DNA of 64,000 nt from Olivibacter sp. XZL3 (GTDB taxonomy: Bacteria > Bacteroidota > Bacteroidia > Sphingobacteriales > Sphingobacteriaceae): NCBI RefSeq assembly GCF_004368405.1, contig NZ_SBJH01000008.1, forward strand, positions 1 to 64,000, read 5' to 3'. The position numbers and the translations under genes were made by a program. The notes beneath the pieces are model-generated. The model ran no database searches. It was given only the letters and a program-made list of their open reading frames with translations, and was not told where the DNA came from. Positions 53,595 through 62,415 of the stretch are shown here, piece by piece. Every line of letters begins with the position of its first letter. The stretch's first letter is position 1.

Positions 53595-54575
53595 ATGCTA
53601 ATGAAATATAACAGATTTTTGATCTTATTATTGTTTACCATTGGACTCATTTCTTGTAATAATGCCAAAAGGCAGCATAATGTTCCTCGGGTGGGATTCA
53701 TAGAAGCTTTTGAAGACGCTACGATAGCAGAAGCGCGTAAAGGTTTTGTAGAGGCCCTGGCGGCAAATGGCTACAGCGAACAGGATAAAACGGTGAAAAT
53801 TATTTCAAAGAATGCACAGAGCGATATGGGAGCGATGAGTCAAATTGTGAGTTATATGCAAGCTGAAGACGTCGACTGCATCGGCACAAGCACGACGATG
53901 TCAACCTTGGCAACGGTACAGCGAATCAAGGATATTCCCATATTCATGTGCGTTACGGCCATGCCCCATTTGTTAGGCTTAGCGGATAAAGATAAAAAAG
54001 GGCCGCAAAATTTATTTGGTGTGGGCGAAGAGCTCAACTATATCGATACTTCCTTTGCAATTATTCAACAGGTTGTGAAGCCCAAGAAAAAAAATCAATT
54101 GCGCATCGGGATGATTTATAACCAGGCCGAGCAGCAGTCGGTCGACGCTTTCAACCGACTCGACAAATTGGCGAAGGAAAAGCAAGTCGAACTGATCGCC
54201 TTGCCGCTTAATACCTCGGCGGACGCGCAACTCGTGGCGCGGGCGCTGTTGAGAAGAAAGATTGATGCTTTTTTCGCGAATCCCGACAATACGGTGTTTG
54301 CCGCTTTTGAGACTATTCTCAATAGTTGCGATGAAAATAACATTCCGGTTTTCACCAGCGAAGTGGGTTTGGTAAAAAGGGGAGCTGTAGCAGCATATGG
54401 AGCAGATATTTACCAATGGGGATACCAAGCAGGGGAAGAAGCCGCTAAGTTTTTGAAGTCGAAGACGACCGATGGCCTTCGTGTAGAAAAAGTCAAGGTG
54501 AGGAGGAGGGTGTTCAATGAGGCTGCTGCCGCTAAGTTTAGACTTACTTTTCCCGGAAACTTCGAAAAGCTATAA
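53595..54575 (+). CDS. ABC transporter substrate-binding lipoprotein (TrpX-like)
   Basis: A 326-residue lipoprotein with a signal ending IGLISCNNAK; Met3 is an equally good start. It has the two-lobed fold of the PF04392-type substrate-binding proteins: PRVGFIEAFEDATIAEARKG... at the start of the first lobe, then TSTTMSTLATVQRIKDIPI, and the CDENNIPVFTSEVGLVKRGAVAAYG segment in the second lobe. Related proteins bind tryptophan, tyrosine or other small ligands. It is the first gene of a plus-strand run with permease and ATPase genes. The ligand is not evident from sequence. Confidence 0.9.
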   Translation: MLMKYNRFLILLLFTIGLISCNNAKRQHNVPRVGFIEAFEDATIAEARKGFVEALAANGYSEQDKTVKIISKNAQSDMGAMSQIVSYMQAEDVDCIGTSTTMSTLATVQRIKDIPIFMCVTAMPHLLGLADKDKKGPQNLFGVGEELNYIDTSFAIIQQVVKPKKKNQLRIGMIYNQAEQQSVDAFNRLDKLAKEKQVELIALPLNTSADAQLVARALLRRKIDAFFANPDNTVFAAFETILNSCDENNIPVFTSEVGLVKRGAVAAYGADIYQWGYQAGEEAAKFLKSKTTDGLRVEKVKVRRRVFNEAAAAKFRLTFPGNFEKL

Positions 54576-54587
54576 ATCCTTCATAGC

Positions 54588-55457
54588 ATGGACTTTTACT
54601 TCGCCGCTATATTACAAGGTTTGTGTTTCGCACCTATGGGTTTAGGTATTTACCTAACCATGAAAATTTTCAATTTCCCTGATATCACAACGGATGGGAG
54701 TTACACATTAGGAGCGGTAATTTGCGCACTGGGCTTAAGCCATCAGTTACCTTTTATCGTCTTATTGCCGTTGGTGCTACTCGGAGGCGCTGTAGCAGGG
54801 AGTTGTACAGCTTTTATTCATACCAAGCTGAAAATTAATGCGTTACTGGCTGGAATCTTAGTGATGACGGCACTTTATTCTGTAAACCTCACCCTACTGG
54901 GGCGTTCCAACATTCCGCTTTTAGGCTACACGAACCTTTTTTCTTTTGTACGAAATCCGGCCGTTAATATGTTTTTGATTGTTGCTGCGATCGTTATGCT
55001 GTTAATATTTACGCTCCATTATTTGTTGCGCACCGATTTTGGTATAGCCATGCGAGCTACGGGTAACAATGAGATTATGGTAAGATCTATGGGAGTAAAT
55101 ACCACTAAAATAAAGTGGATCGGTTTGGCCATCACGAATGCCTTGGTGGCTTTTAGTGGTTGTTTAATAGCACAGTTTCAGGGTTTTACGGATATTAATA
55201 TGGGGATAGGTATTGTTATTAGTGGCTTAGGTTCGGTAATGATTGCAGAGGCCATTATCAAGCTGTTGCAAACGGATAAAGTATGGATGAACCTTCTTAT
55301 GGTAGTTGTAGGCGTAACTGTCTTTCAACTGGTATTGGCCGTTACCTTGAGTATAGGCATAGACTCCTCTCTCCTAAAGTTGTTCACCGCTTGTTTTGTT
55401 TTACTAATTGTCGCTTTCGCCCAACGGGATTTCCTTGGAAGTGCAATAAAACGTTAA
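54588..55457 (+). CDS. ABC transporter permease (TrpY-like, BPD_transp_2)
   Basis: A 289-residue inner-membrane protein with about 8-9 hydrophobic segments. The family motif GLGIYLTMKIFNFPDITTDGS lies near residues 19-39, and the coupling-helix segment RATGNNEIMVRSMGVNTTK near 150-170. It is homologous to the permease subunits of TrpXYZ-type importers. It starts 12 bases after the binding-protein gene and ends two bases before the ATPase gene, so all three are in one operon. Confidence 0.93.
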   Translation: MDFYFAAILQGLCFAPMGLGIYLTMKIFNFPDITTDGSYTLGAVICALGLSHQLPFIVLLPLVLLGGAVAGSCTAFIHTKLKINALLAGILVMTALYSVNLTLLGRSNIPLLGYTNLFSFVRNPAVNMFLIVAAIVMLLIFTLHYLLRTDFGIAMRATGNNEIMVRSMGVNTTKIKWIGLAITNALVAFSGCLIAQFQGFTDINMGIGIVISGLGSVMIAEAIIKLLQTDKVWMNLLMVVVGVTVFQLVLAVTLSIGIDSSLLKLFTACFVLLIVAFAQRDFLGSAIKR

Positions 55458-55459
55458 AG

Positions 55460-56215
55460 ATGCTTGTTTTCAACGATGTAAGTAAGAGCTTTTTTTCTAA
55501 TAAACCGAACGAAGTAAAGGCTTTGGATCGGCTTTCGTTAACCGTATCATCAGGCGAATTTGTCTCTGTAGTCGGCGCTAATGGCTCGGGTAAAAGCACC
55601 CTGCAGAACTTGGTGGCCGGTACCATTATGGCCGATAGAGGTAATATCCGACTGAATGGTGAATTGATTACTGGTATGGCTGATTACAAGCGAAGCCGTT
55701 GGATTGCCCGTGTGTTTCAGGATCCCTTGCAAGGTACAGCTCCCGAATTGAGTATCTTAGACAATTTTAGGTTAGCGGCCCTTCGGGGAAAAGCAAAGAA
55801 ACTGAAAATTGGCATAGACAAGGCCTTTAAAGAAAGGGTTAAACAGCAAGTACAGTTATTGAACATGGGGCTGGAAGATAAGATCCACCAACCTATGGGT
55901 TTGTTAAGCGGCGGGCAACGACAGGCACTGACCTTGTTGATGACGGTGATGAATGACGTCAAATTACTTTTATTGGATGAACCGACGGCTGCGCTAGATC
56001 CGCGCTCTGCTTCTCGCGTTATGGAACTGGCTAACCGCTTGGTGGCAGATTACCAGCTTACGGTGCTCTTTATTACGCACAATATGAAAGAGGCGCTTCG
56101 CTATGGTGACCGATTGATTCAGTTATCGCATGGCCGGATAAAGAGGGACGTAGGGGCCGAAGATAAAGGCATGCTAAAACCGCAAGATTTATATGAATGG
56201 TTTAATGAGGATTGA
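55460..56215 (+). CDS. ABC transporter ATP-binding protein (TrpZ-like)
   Basis: A 251-residue ATPase from the ATG at 55460; the longer frame starting at 55283 overlaps the permease gene and is not conserved. Walker A is VVGANGSGKST near 39-49, the signature LLSGGQRQALTLL near 150, and Walker B LLLLDEPTAALD near 170, followed by the H-loop FITHN. It energises the permease encoded just upstream. Confidence 0.93.
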   Translation: MLVFNDVSKSFFSNKPNEVKALDRLSLTVSSGEFVSVVGANGSGKSTLQNLVAGTIMADRGNIRLNGELITGMADYKRSRWIARVFQDPLQGTAPELSILDNFRLAALRGKAKKLKIGIDKAFKERVKQQVQLLNMGLEDKIHQPMGLLSGGQRQALTLLMTVMNDVKLLLLDEPTAALDPRSASRVMELANRLVADYQLTVLFITHNMKEALRYGDRLIQLSHGRIKRDVGAEDKGMLKPQDLYEWFNED

Positions 56216-56237
56216 ATAAAACTTGTATATTCGCCCT

Positions 56238-56888
56238 ATGTTGAGCGCTCGAGGCATAAAGAAATCGTATGGCAATCTCCAAATTTTAAAAGGTGTTGAT
56301 TTGGAGATAAAGAAAGGTGAAATTGTTAGCATCGTCGGGGCTTCCGGAGCAGGAAAAAGTACGCTTCTTCATATTTTGGGTTCTTTGGATACACCTGATA
56401 AAGGACAGGTCGTTCTAAACGATACGGAATTGTCAAAATTATCTCCCAATAAATTGAGTGCCTTTAGAAACAAGCACATTGGGTTTATTTTCCAATTTCA
56501 TCATCTGCTTCCGGAATTTACAGCACTGGAGAATATTTGCATCCCGGCTTTTATTGCCGGAAAAGGGAAGGTCGAAAGTGAAGAGCGGGCGCGTCAATTA
56601 TTGGATAGGCTGCAAGTAGGCGATCGTGCCGACCATAAACCCAATGCGCTATCGGGTGGTGAGCAGCAGCGCGTGTCGGTTGCGAGAGCGCTGATGAACA
56701 ATCCGTCCATTATTCTAGCAGATGAGCCCTCGGGCAATTTGGATTCGGAAAATGCGGAAGCCTTGCATCATCTCTTTGTGCAACTGAGAAGTGAATTACA
56801 GCAAACCTTTGTTATTGTGACACATAATGAGCATTTGGCAGATATATCGGACCGGACGGTTCATATGAAGGACGGCTTGATTGTTTAA
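56238..56888 (+). CDS. LolD-like ABC ATP-binding protein
   Basis: A 216-residue ATPase from the ATG at 56238 (a TTG five codons upstream is rejected). Walker [10 protein letters not shown] (about 34-42), signature [16 protein letters not shown] and Walker [14 protein letters not shown] are intact, and the [16 protein letters not shown]-loop region is typical of LolD/MacB-type ATPases. Its partner permease (LolC/E type) is not in the window, so it must work with one encoded elsewhere. It follows the TrpZ-like gene by 22 bases; that may be coincidence of operon placement. Confidence 0.9.
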   Translation: MLSARGIKKSYGNLQILKGVDLEIKKGEIVSIVGASGAGKSTLLHILGSLDTPDKGQVVLNDTELSKLSPNKLSAFRNKHIGFIFQFHHLLPEFTALENICIPAFIAGKGKVESEERARQLLDRLQVGDRADHKPNALSGGEQQRVSVARALMNNPSIILADEPSGNLDSENAEALHHLFVQLRSELQQTFVIVTHNEHLADISDRTVHMKDGLIV

Positions 56889-56933
56889 TGAAACCGTCTG
56901 GATTCAAAGGCTCCTAGATTAATTAGCACTTTA

Positions 56934-57413
56934 ATGAATATATTAATTACCGCGGGCATGAGTACACTGTCGCAGAGACTTATGCGTATTTTTTCTAAAG
57001 AAGATCAGGTGTTACTCGGCGACAATGTGGCCATTCCTGATTTGCTAATCCGAAGCGGAAAATATATGATAACGCCGTCAACCAAGAACGCCGCATTCAA
57101 TCACGAAATGTTGAAAATTGGCATCAGTCGCGAATTGGACCTCATCGTACCTTTGCGAATGGCTGAAATCGTTCAATTGACTGAATGCAAGGAGCTGTTT
57201 GTGGAATATGGGATACAGCTGGCGGTGCCGTCCCAACAGATTTTAGACGCCGTCGAATTTATTATTAATCCTGGTAAGGAACTCCATCCGGACATTTTGC
57301 TCAATGGTGAAACGTTTAGAGGCGGAATTAAAATTGAGGGATTGGAGAAGGAATCCGGCGTATGTGTGGTTTCAGACAGCGGAGAAGAAGCATTTTTTTG
57401 CTGTCTGGAATAG
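56934..57413 (+). CDS. stand-alone pre-ATP-grasp domain protein
   Basis: A 159-residue protein resembling only the N-terminal Rossmann-like pre-ATP-grasp domain of carbamoyl-phosphate-synthase-type ligases: NILITAGMSTLSQRLMRIF at the start, LGDNVAIPDLLIRSGKYMITPS (28-49), LDLIVPLRMAEIV near 73-85, and EYGIQLAVPSQQILDA. The ATP-binding grasp domain that should follow is missing; the rest is a short C-terminal tail. Without it the protein cannot be a ligase. It is followed 49 bases later by a HAD-family gene, and that gene pair with a full ATP-grasp enzyme is common in related bacteria as far as I know. It may be a degenerate paralogue with a regulatory or binding role. Confidence 0.65.
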   Translation: MNILITAGMSTLSQRLMRIFSKEDQVLLGDNVAIPDLLIRSGKYMITPSTKNAAFNHEMLKIGISRELDLIVPLRMAEIVQLTECKELFVEYGIQLAVPSQQILDAVEFIINPGKELHPDILLNGETFRGGIKIEGLEKESGVCVVSDSGEEAFFCCLE

Positions 57414-57462
57414 ATCTAAGACGATTGCTGATCGCGGAAGGCTTCGTTACAGCAGAAGAGAC

Positions 57463-58083
57463 ATGATTACATATAAAGATTTAGTTAAGAACAAGAAAGC
57501 TTTCGTTTTTGAAGTTGATGATGTATTGTATCCGGAGAAGGATTATCTGTTACAGGTGTATTATCTGTTCGCGCATCTACTCGAATACACCGAAACCGTG
57601 CCACCTGCGGCCGATTTAACTGCCTTCTTAAAAAAAGCATACGAACATCACGGCAGCGAGAGCATCTTTGAGCGAGCGGCCGCCGTTTTTGGGATCGACG
57701 GTAAGTATCTGGAGAATTTCAAAAGAATGCACGTGAATGCTCAGCTACCATTAAAATTGTTGCTGTTCGAAGAAATAAAGGAAATGCTGCAGGATATCGT
57801 TGCCGACGGAAAGCAAATTTTAGTGCTTACGAAGGGGAATCCCTTAATGCAGTTGAATAAATTGAAGCAGATTGAGTGGGGTGCTTTACGCGAACACGTG
57901 AAAATGTATTTTTATGATGAACTCGTATTGCAAGGGGAAGTCAATCCGCTTGGCTATCTGTTAGCAGACAATCAACTCAGCCAAGGGGAGGTGCTTCTCG
58001 TCGGTCGACAGACGGTATGGAGCGAAGGGACGTTAGAAAACGATGTCGATTACCTTCCGGTCGAATTGCTGTTGAAAGGGTGA
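57463..58083 (+). CDS. HAD-family protein with a lost catalytic Asp
   Basis: A 206-residue protein from the ATG at 57463 (the frame continues to 57304 but that part overlaps the upstream gene). It has the HAD-IA layout with a helical cap (about 28-105). Motif I reads FEVDDVLYPEKD (16-27): Glu17 stands where the nucleophilic Asp should be, although Asp19 is kept. Motif II is VLTKGN (121-126). Motif IV reads VGRQTVWS near 180-187 in place of a G-D/N-S-x-x-D pattern, so the Mg-binding Asp is absent. It is probably inactive as a phosphatase. Together with the truncated pre-ATP-grasp gene it looks like a non-catalytic pair. Confidence 0.75.
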   Translation: MITYKDLVKNKKAFVFEVDDVLYPEKDYLLQVYYLFAHLLEYTETVPPAADLTAFLKKAYEHHGSESIFERAAAVFGIDGKYLENFKRMHVNAQLPLKLLLFEEIKEMLQDIVADGKQILVLTKGNPLMQLNKLKQIEWGALREHVKMYFYDELVLQGEVNPLGYLLADNQLSQGEVLLVGRQTVWSEGTLENDVDYLPVELLLKG

Positions 58084-58175
58084 AGAATATGAATCATCAA
58101 AACATTTTGTATCTTGCAACTAGTTACTTCTCATTATTAATCTGCCTGCAAGAAAGGCTTTAATTCTAGCGTTTT

Positions 58176-59213
58176 ATGAATAAAAGCAAACAACCAACGA
58201 TTAAAGAAATCGCTAAGCGGCTAAAGATATCTACGTCAACCGTTTCCCGTGCGCTTAACGATCATCCGAGTATTGGTTTAGTGACGACGATGCGGGTTAA
58301 GAAACTGGCGGACGAATTAAACTATGAACCAAACCGGACTGCCATTTTTTTTAAACAGAGGAAAACATTTACCATAGGTGTCATCTTGCCTAGTTTGTCG
58401 GAAGCCTTCTTTTCTGCGGCGATAAGTGAAATTGAGAATTTTGCAAACAGTAAGAACTATACAGTTATTCTCGGCCAGTCCTTAGATGATCCGGAACGTG
58501 AATTGCGGATCATCAATACCATGAAAGGGCATCGGGTAGACGGAATTATCCTTTCTTCTGCGAAAAACACTCGCGAATTTGAGTATATCGAAATACTGAG
58601 GAAGGCCGGCATTCCGATTGTTTTCTTCGATTGTGTACCTGACCTTCCCGAGATTAATGCCATTGTGAGTAATCTAAAGACCGGAATGAAAGAGGCTATT
58701 GATACATTTGTTTCCTGCGGTCACCGGAACATAGCTTTTATTAACGGCCCGGCGCACCTGCCCGCAAGTAAGGAAAGAGAGGAAGCTTTTACAGAAGCAT
58801 TAGTAAGCAACAAGGTTCCTTTGAATCGTGATTTCGTCGTATATACCGACTTATCTGAAAAAGGAAACGCCGATGCTATTTTACAGCTGATTAATTTAAG
58901 TCAAAGACCATCTGCCGTTGTTTCATTCAACGACTATGTTACCTTAGACGCCATGAATGCCGTCCGTAGCAAAGGGTTAACGGTGAACCAGGATATTTTT
59001 TTTATCAGTTATGCGAATTATCCGATATGGAAATATATGGAGAATCCACCCATGGCTTCCATTGAACAATTGCCCGGAAAACAGGGCGCCCTAGCTGCCG
59101 AAATGTTATTTGATCTGATCGATCGGAATGTGGATTTGAATACGGACGATCCCATTGCTACAGAGGGGCAAAAAATCGTTTTGGAATCCAAATTGGTCAA
59201 TCAACACGTATAG
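58176..59213 (+). CDS. LacI family transcriptional regulator
   Basis: A 345-residue repressor: helix-turn-helix and hinge in the first 60 residues (TIKEIAKRLKISTSTVSRAL, 8-27) and a periplasmic-binding-protein-like effector domain (about 62-335). Its target is not next to it in the usual way, but two CG-centred palindromic sites of LacI type lie at 62277-62318, between the NahK-like and GH109 genes 3 kb downstream. It could therefore control that amino-sugar module; this is inference from motif and distance. It is followed by trxB after 126 bases. Confidence 0.92.
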   Translation: MNKSKQPTIKEIAKRLKISTSTVSRALNDHPSIGLVTTMRVKKLADELNYEPNRTAIFFKQRKTFTIGVILPSLSEAFFSAAISEIENFANSKNYTVILGQSLDDPERELRIINTMKGHRVDGIILSSAKNTREFEYIEILRKAGIPIVFFDCVPDLPEINAIVSNLKTGMKEAIDTFVSCGHRNIAFINGPAHLPASKEREEAFTEALVSNKVPLNRDFVVYTDLSEKGNADAILQLINLSQRPSAVVSFNDYVTLDAMNAVRSKGLTVNQDIFFISYANYPIWKYMENPPMASIEQLPGKQGALAAEMLFDLIDRNVDLNTDDPIATEGQKIVLESKLVNQHV

Positions 59214-59311
59214 CAGGAGCGAAGGCGGCATAAGGTCGCACGAACCGGTCCAGCGGGCGATTGCCCTTAAGAAATTTACAAAACGTAAACGTAATGCTTT
59301 ACAGGAATCAG

Positions 59312-59319
59312 TATCTTTG
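59312..59319 (+). promoter_or_regulatory. candidate -7 promoter element for trxB
   Basis: TATCTTTG matches TAnnTTTG and lies 20 bases before the trxB start codon. Confidence 0.55.
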
Positions 59320-59339
59320 TTTTTAAAAATAGAATTTAC

Positions 59340-60305
59340 ATGACTGAAGAAATAGAACACGTTAAGTGCTTAATAATAGGTTCCGGACCGGCAGGATATA
59401 CCGCTGCTATTTATGCGGCGCGTGCCGATTTGAAACCTGTTATGTATACAGGTATTGTACCTGGTGGACAATTAACACAGACAACCGATGTCGAAAACTT
59501 TCCGGGTTATCCAACGGGCGTCATGGGGCCTGAGATGATGGAGGATTTCCGGAAGCAGGCGGAGCGATTCGGTACTGATATCCGTTTCGGATATGCCACA
59601 GGAGTTGACTTTTCCGGTCCCGTCCATAAGGTCATTATTGATGAAGTCAAAACCATAACGGCTGATACAGTGATTATCGCGACCGGCGCTACGGCGAAGT
59701 GGTTGGGATTGGATAGCGAGCAAAAGTATAACGGGTTTGGCGTCTCAGCCTGCGCAGTATGTGACGGATTTTTCTTTAAGGGGCAGGACGTGGCTATTGT
59801 TGGAGCGGGGGATACCGCGGCAGAAGAGGCAACTTATCTGGCTAAATTGTGTAACAAGGTGCATATGTTGGTGAGGAGAGAAGAGTTCAGAGCCTCTAAA
59901 GCCATGCAACATCGGGTATTTAATACGCCGAATATTGAAATACATTATAATACGGAAGCCGAAGAAATCTTAGGCGACGGCAAAACGGTCAACGGTTTGC
60001 GGGTGGTAAATAATCAAACTAAAGAACACCAGGTATTGGATATTACCGGCTTTTTTGTCGCTATAGGTCATAAACCAAACACCGATATTTTTAAAGGATG
60101 GCTGGATATGGACGCGTCAGGGTACTTGCTGACCAAAGCCGACAGTACGCAAACGAATGTTGAAGGAGTTTTTGCTGCCGGTGATGTACAAGACCATATT
60201 TATAGGCAAGCGGTAACGGCTGCGGGTAGCGGCTGTATGGCTGCACTAGAGGCCGAGCGGTATTTGGCTGCAAAGGAACACACCGTTATTGAGACTGCGA
60301 ATTAA
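59340..60305 (+). CDS. trxB: thioredoxin-disulfide reductase
   Basis: A 321-residue flavoprotein that uses NADPH to reduce thioredoxin. The FAD-binding motif GSGPAGYTAAIYAARA lies at 14-29, the redox CxxC is Cys138-Cys141 in SACAVCDGFF, the NADPH motif GAGDTAAEEATYLAKL follows near 155-170, and the final FAD segment GVFAAGDVQD is near 285. It is monocistronic with its own promoter and terminator. It is a housekeeping gene of cytoplasmic redox balance. Confidence 0.97.
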   Translation: MTEEIEHVKCLIIGSGPAGYTAAIYAARADLKPVMYTGIVPGGQLTQTTDVENFPGYPTGVMGPEMMEDFRKQAERFGTDIRFGYATGVDFSGPVHKVIIDEVKTITADTVIIATGATAKWLGLDSEQKYNGFGVSACAVCDGFFFKGQDVAIVGAGDTAAEEATYLAKLCNKVHMLVRREEFRASKAMQHRVFNTPNIEIHYNTEAEEILGDGKTVNGLRVVNNQTKEHQVLDITGFFVAIGHKPNTDIFKGWLDMDASGYLLTKADSTQTNVEGVFAAGDVQDHIYRQAVTAAGSGCMAALEAERYLAAKEHTVIETAN

Positions 60306-60322
60306 AAATTTGCTTAGATACT

Positions 60323-60356
60323 AACAACAGAAGGCGCCTTAGCGCCTTTTGTTGTT
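60323..60356. terminator. terminator between trxB and the converging CBM9-like gene
   Basis: A 15-pair stem (AACAACAGAAGGCGC with GCGCCTTTTGTTGTT, one G-T wobble) around the loop CTTA. The flanking T/A content lets it work in both directions, and it lies 17 bases after trxB. Confidence 0.85.
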
Positions 60357-60410
60357 TAAAATATCTTCCGCTTAAGTATGTCCAGACAGGGCAGCGTTTC
60401 GTTTCCAAAA

Positions 60411-61043
60411 TTATAGAAAGCGAAGCGTGCCAAAAAAAGCAGGCAAATGGAAATTTGGCTTCGGGTGGTTAATGGCGGTCCACGATAAAAAGTGCGGGAT
60501 GGGCAGGTCATCTCCACATTTATAGAAGTTTGCGCTGCATTCCTTTCCTTTAAGTGATTGGACATCATCCTCTTTAAAGATTTTGAAAGGAATGTTTGCC
60601 GTTAAGTTCCATGTCACCCCATCAGGTGCCGAACAAATGTTCGTGTCTCTATAAATATTGCTTATTTCGTCGGGAGATGCGAGTTTTCTTTGGTCGACCT
60701 GCTCATTTCCGTATGCCAACAACATCGTTCCTATGCAATTGAACTCAAAGTTATAATAGTTGCTGCCATCAAAAGAGATAAAAAATTCGACACAGCTGTC
60801 CCGGTACACCGGCTCATTGCTATGAAGATAGGCAGCACGTATATGCTTTTCAGACACTTCATAGTATAGCAAAATGCTCTCGTCGGTATAAGCGATTTTA
60901 AAGCCCACCTTAGGTACATAATAATACTCCTTCCAATTAACCATTGCAAGCGGTTGCAAGGATATGGTCGAAAGGGCGGAGCGTATTTCACTTCCGGTAC
61001 TCGCACTAGTCAGCGATGGCAAATAAGGAACTTTTAAACCCAT
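60411..61043 (-). CDS. CBM9-like carbohydrate-binding domain protein
   Basis: A 210-residue protein with no obvious signal peptide. The body is one beta-sandwich of the CBM9-like type found in Bacteroidota carbohydrate loci: ILLYYEVSEKHIRA (near 76-89), then VYRDSCVEFFISFDG and YYNFEFNCIGTML, then the C-terminal LSWTAINHPKPNFHLP segment. It lies 14 bases downstream of the NahK-like kinase gene on the same strand. It probably binds a sugar or glycoconjugate, but the ligand is unknown and an intracellular role would be unusual for a binding module. Confidence 0.8.
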   Translation of the reverse strand: MGLKVPYLPSLTSASTGSEIRSALSTISLQPLAMVNWKEYYYVPKVGFKIAYTDESILLYYEVSEKHIRAAYLHSNEPVYRDSCVEFFISFDGSNYYNFEFNCIGTMLLAYGNEQVDQRKLASPDEISNIYRDTNICSAPDGVTWNLTANIPFKIFKEDDVQSLKGKECSANFYKCGDDLPIPHFLSWTAINHPKPNFHLPAFFGTLRFL

Positions 61044-61057
61044 TTTTAAATAGAAAA

Positions 61058-62188
61058 CTAGCTAAGGTACAGGTTCGCGGCCTTCTTTACAATATCGCGA
61101 AGCAATTGTTCATGTTTTTCTATCTCGATAACCAACCTCATTTGGGCCTTGGTACGTTGCAAATTATGTGTTGGATGACTTACCTTATAATAGGTATCCC
61201 CGTTTAGATAATCCGTTAGAAAGCGGATCATTTGCATGTATGGAAGTAGCAATACGCCGTCTACAAGCGAATTAATCTCCATCGGATACAAAAATTGGTG
61301 CGCTGTCTCCAAATAGCCAACGGTATAAGCTTCAAACAAAGGGATGTTCAGTTTGATTTTATCTAAATCTGCCTCGTCTTCAGCGGCCGAATTAATGATC
61401 GTCCGGATTGCGTCGCCAAAATCGTAGGCAACGTAACCCGGCATCACCGTATCCAGGTCCACTACACATTGCGCTCTGTCTTCTTTATTCAAAAGCACAT
61501 TATTGAATTTCGTATCGTTATGAGTGATGCGAAGTGGGATCTGAGATTTTGAGGCCATATTCAAAATCGTGTTCATCTTATTCTCCCGATGCTGTATGAA
61601 ATCGATCTCGTGCACAACTTCAGCCATTCTTTTCGCCGCATTTTTATTGGCTGCATCTTTAAAATCTCTCAGCCTGCTGGCTATGTTCAGAAAATTTGGT
61701 ATGACCTCGTATACGTCATGAGGATTCAGATCCGCGAGCATAGCCTGAAACTTACCGAATGCCCTTCCACCTTCTCCAGCCTGTTGTGCTGTTTCCACAA
61801 TATCATAGGTCTTCGTATTTTCTATGAGAATAAAAATACGCCAGTAATTATTCTTTGCATCGTTAAAAAAGAGTTTTCCTTCTTTGGTTGGGATCGGGGT
61901 AAGCGTTTTTTCCTGGATATTTGTTTCGCCTGAAACAATCAACTTCTTTTTGATATGATTGCATACCAGTTCAATATTATGCATCAAGTGTTCGACATTT
62001 TTAAACACATGATTGTTGATGCGCTGCAACATATAATTAGGGCCGCCTTTCGATTCCGTGCGGACCTTATAAGTGTCATTGATATGGCCCGAGCCGAAGG
62101 GCGCTATATCGACGGCTTTACCCTTAATCGCGAAAAAATCTACAATGGACAAGAGCTCCGTCGCCTTACTATTAGGTGTCTCAATCAT
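61058..62188 (-). CDS. N-acetylhexosamine 1-kinase-like phosphotransferase
   Basis: A 376-residue enzyme of the APH-type fold, strongly similar to Bifidobacterium NahK as I recall it: PFGSGHINDTY (30-40), ITHNDTKFNN with His223-Asn224-Asp225 as the catalytic loop, and VVDLDTVMPG (242-251) with the metal-binding Asp residues. NahK phosphorylates GlcNAc and GalNAc at C1. The divergent neighbour is a GH109-type enzyme (a family with alpha-N-acetylgalactosaminidase), which would release GalNAc. It is in an operon with the CBM9-like gene. It is unlikely to supply the MurNAc-6-phosphate that MurQ needs. Confidence 0.9.
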   Translation of the reverse strand: MIETPNSKATELLSIVDFFAIKGKAVDIAPFGSGHINDTYKVRTESKGGPNYMLQRINNHVFKNVEHLMHNIELVCNHIKKKLIVSGETNIQEKTLTPIPTKEGKLFFNDAKNNYWRIFILIENTKTYDIVETAQQAGEGGRAFGKFQAMLADLNPHDVYEVIPNFLNIASRLRDFKDAANKNAAKRMAEVVHEIDFIQHRENKMNTILNMASKSQIPLRITHNDTKFNNVLLNKEDRAQCVVDLDTVMPGYVAYDFGDAIRTIINSAAEDEADLDKIKLNIPLFEAYTVGYLETAHQFLYPMEINSLVDGVLLLPYMQMIRFLTDYLNGDTYYKVSHPTHNLQRTKAQMRLVIEIEKHEQLLRDIVKKAANLYLS

Positions 62189-62276
62189 TAAATGTACTTA
62201 ATTAGTATCGCCTTGAAAGCGACAATTTGCCGCAATATGCGAAAATGAAAAATAATTTCACACATAATTAAAAACA

Positions 62277-62286
62277 CAACCGATTG
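62277..62286. promoter_or_regulatory. LacI-type operator half 1
   Basis: CAACCGATTG is the reverse complement of the second site (62309-62318). With its flanking bases it reads ACAACCGATTGC, a CG-centred near-palindrome of the LacI family. It lies 88 bases before the kinase start. Confidence 0.6.
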
Positions 62287-62308
62287 CACAACATTTTTGA
62301 AAATAGAG

Positions 62309-62318
62309 CAATCGGTTG
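62309..62318. promoter_or_regulatory. LacI-type operator half 2
   Basis: CAATCGGTTG within GCAATCGGTTGC (62308-62319), a near-palindrome with a central CG. Its centre is 32 bases from the first site, about three helical turns, suited to cooperative binding by one tetramer or two dimers. It lies 97 bases before the GH109 start. Confidence 0.65.
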
Positions 62319-62415
62319 CATACGATTTTATTAGAATTGTTTTTTTATGTTTGTTAACAAACGTGTTCTATAAGATGAACATTTGCATAGTATCCTAACA
62401 CTCAAAAAACACCTA

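Noticed and set aside
55283-55459. Upstream extension of the TrpZ-like ATPase frame
   Set aside because: It overlaps the conserved permease gene, and the family start is at 55460.
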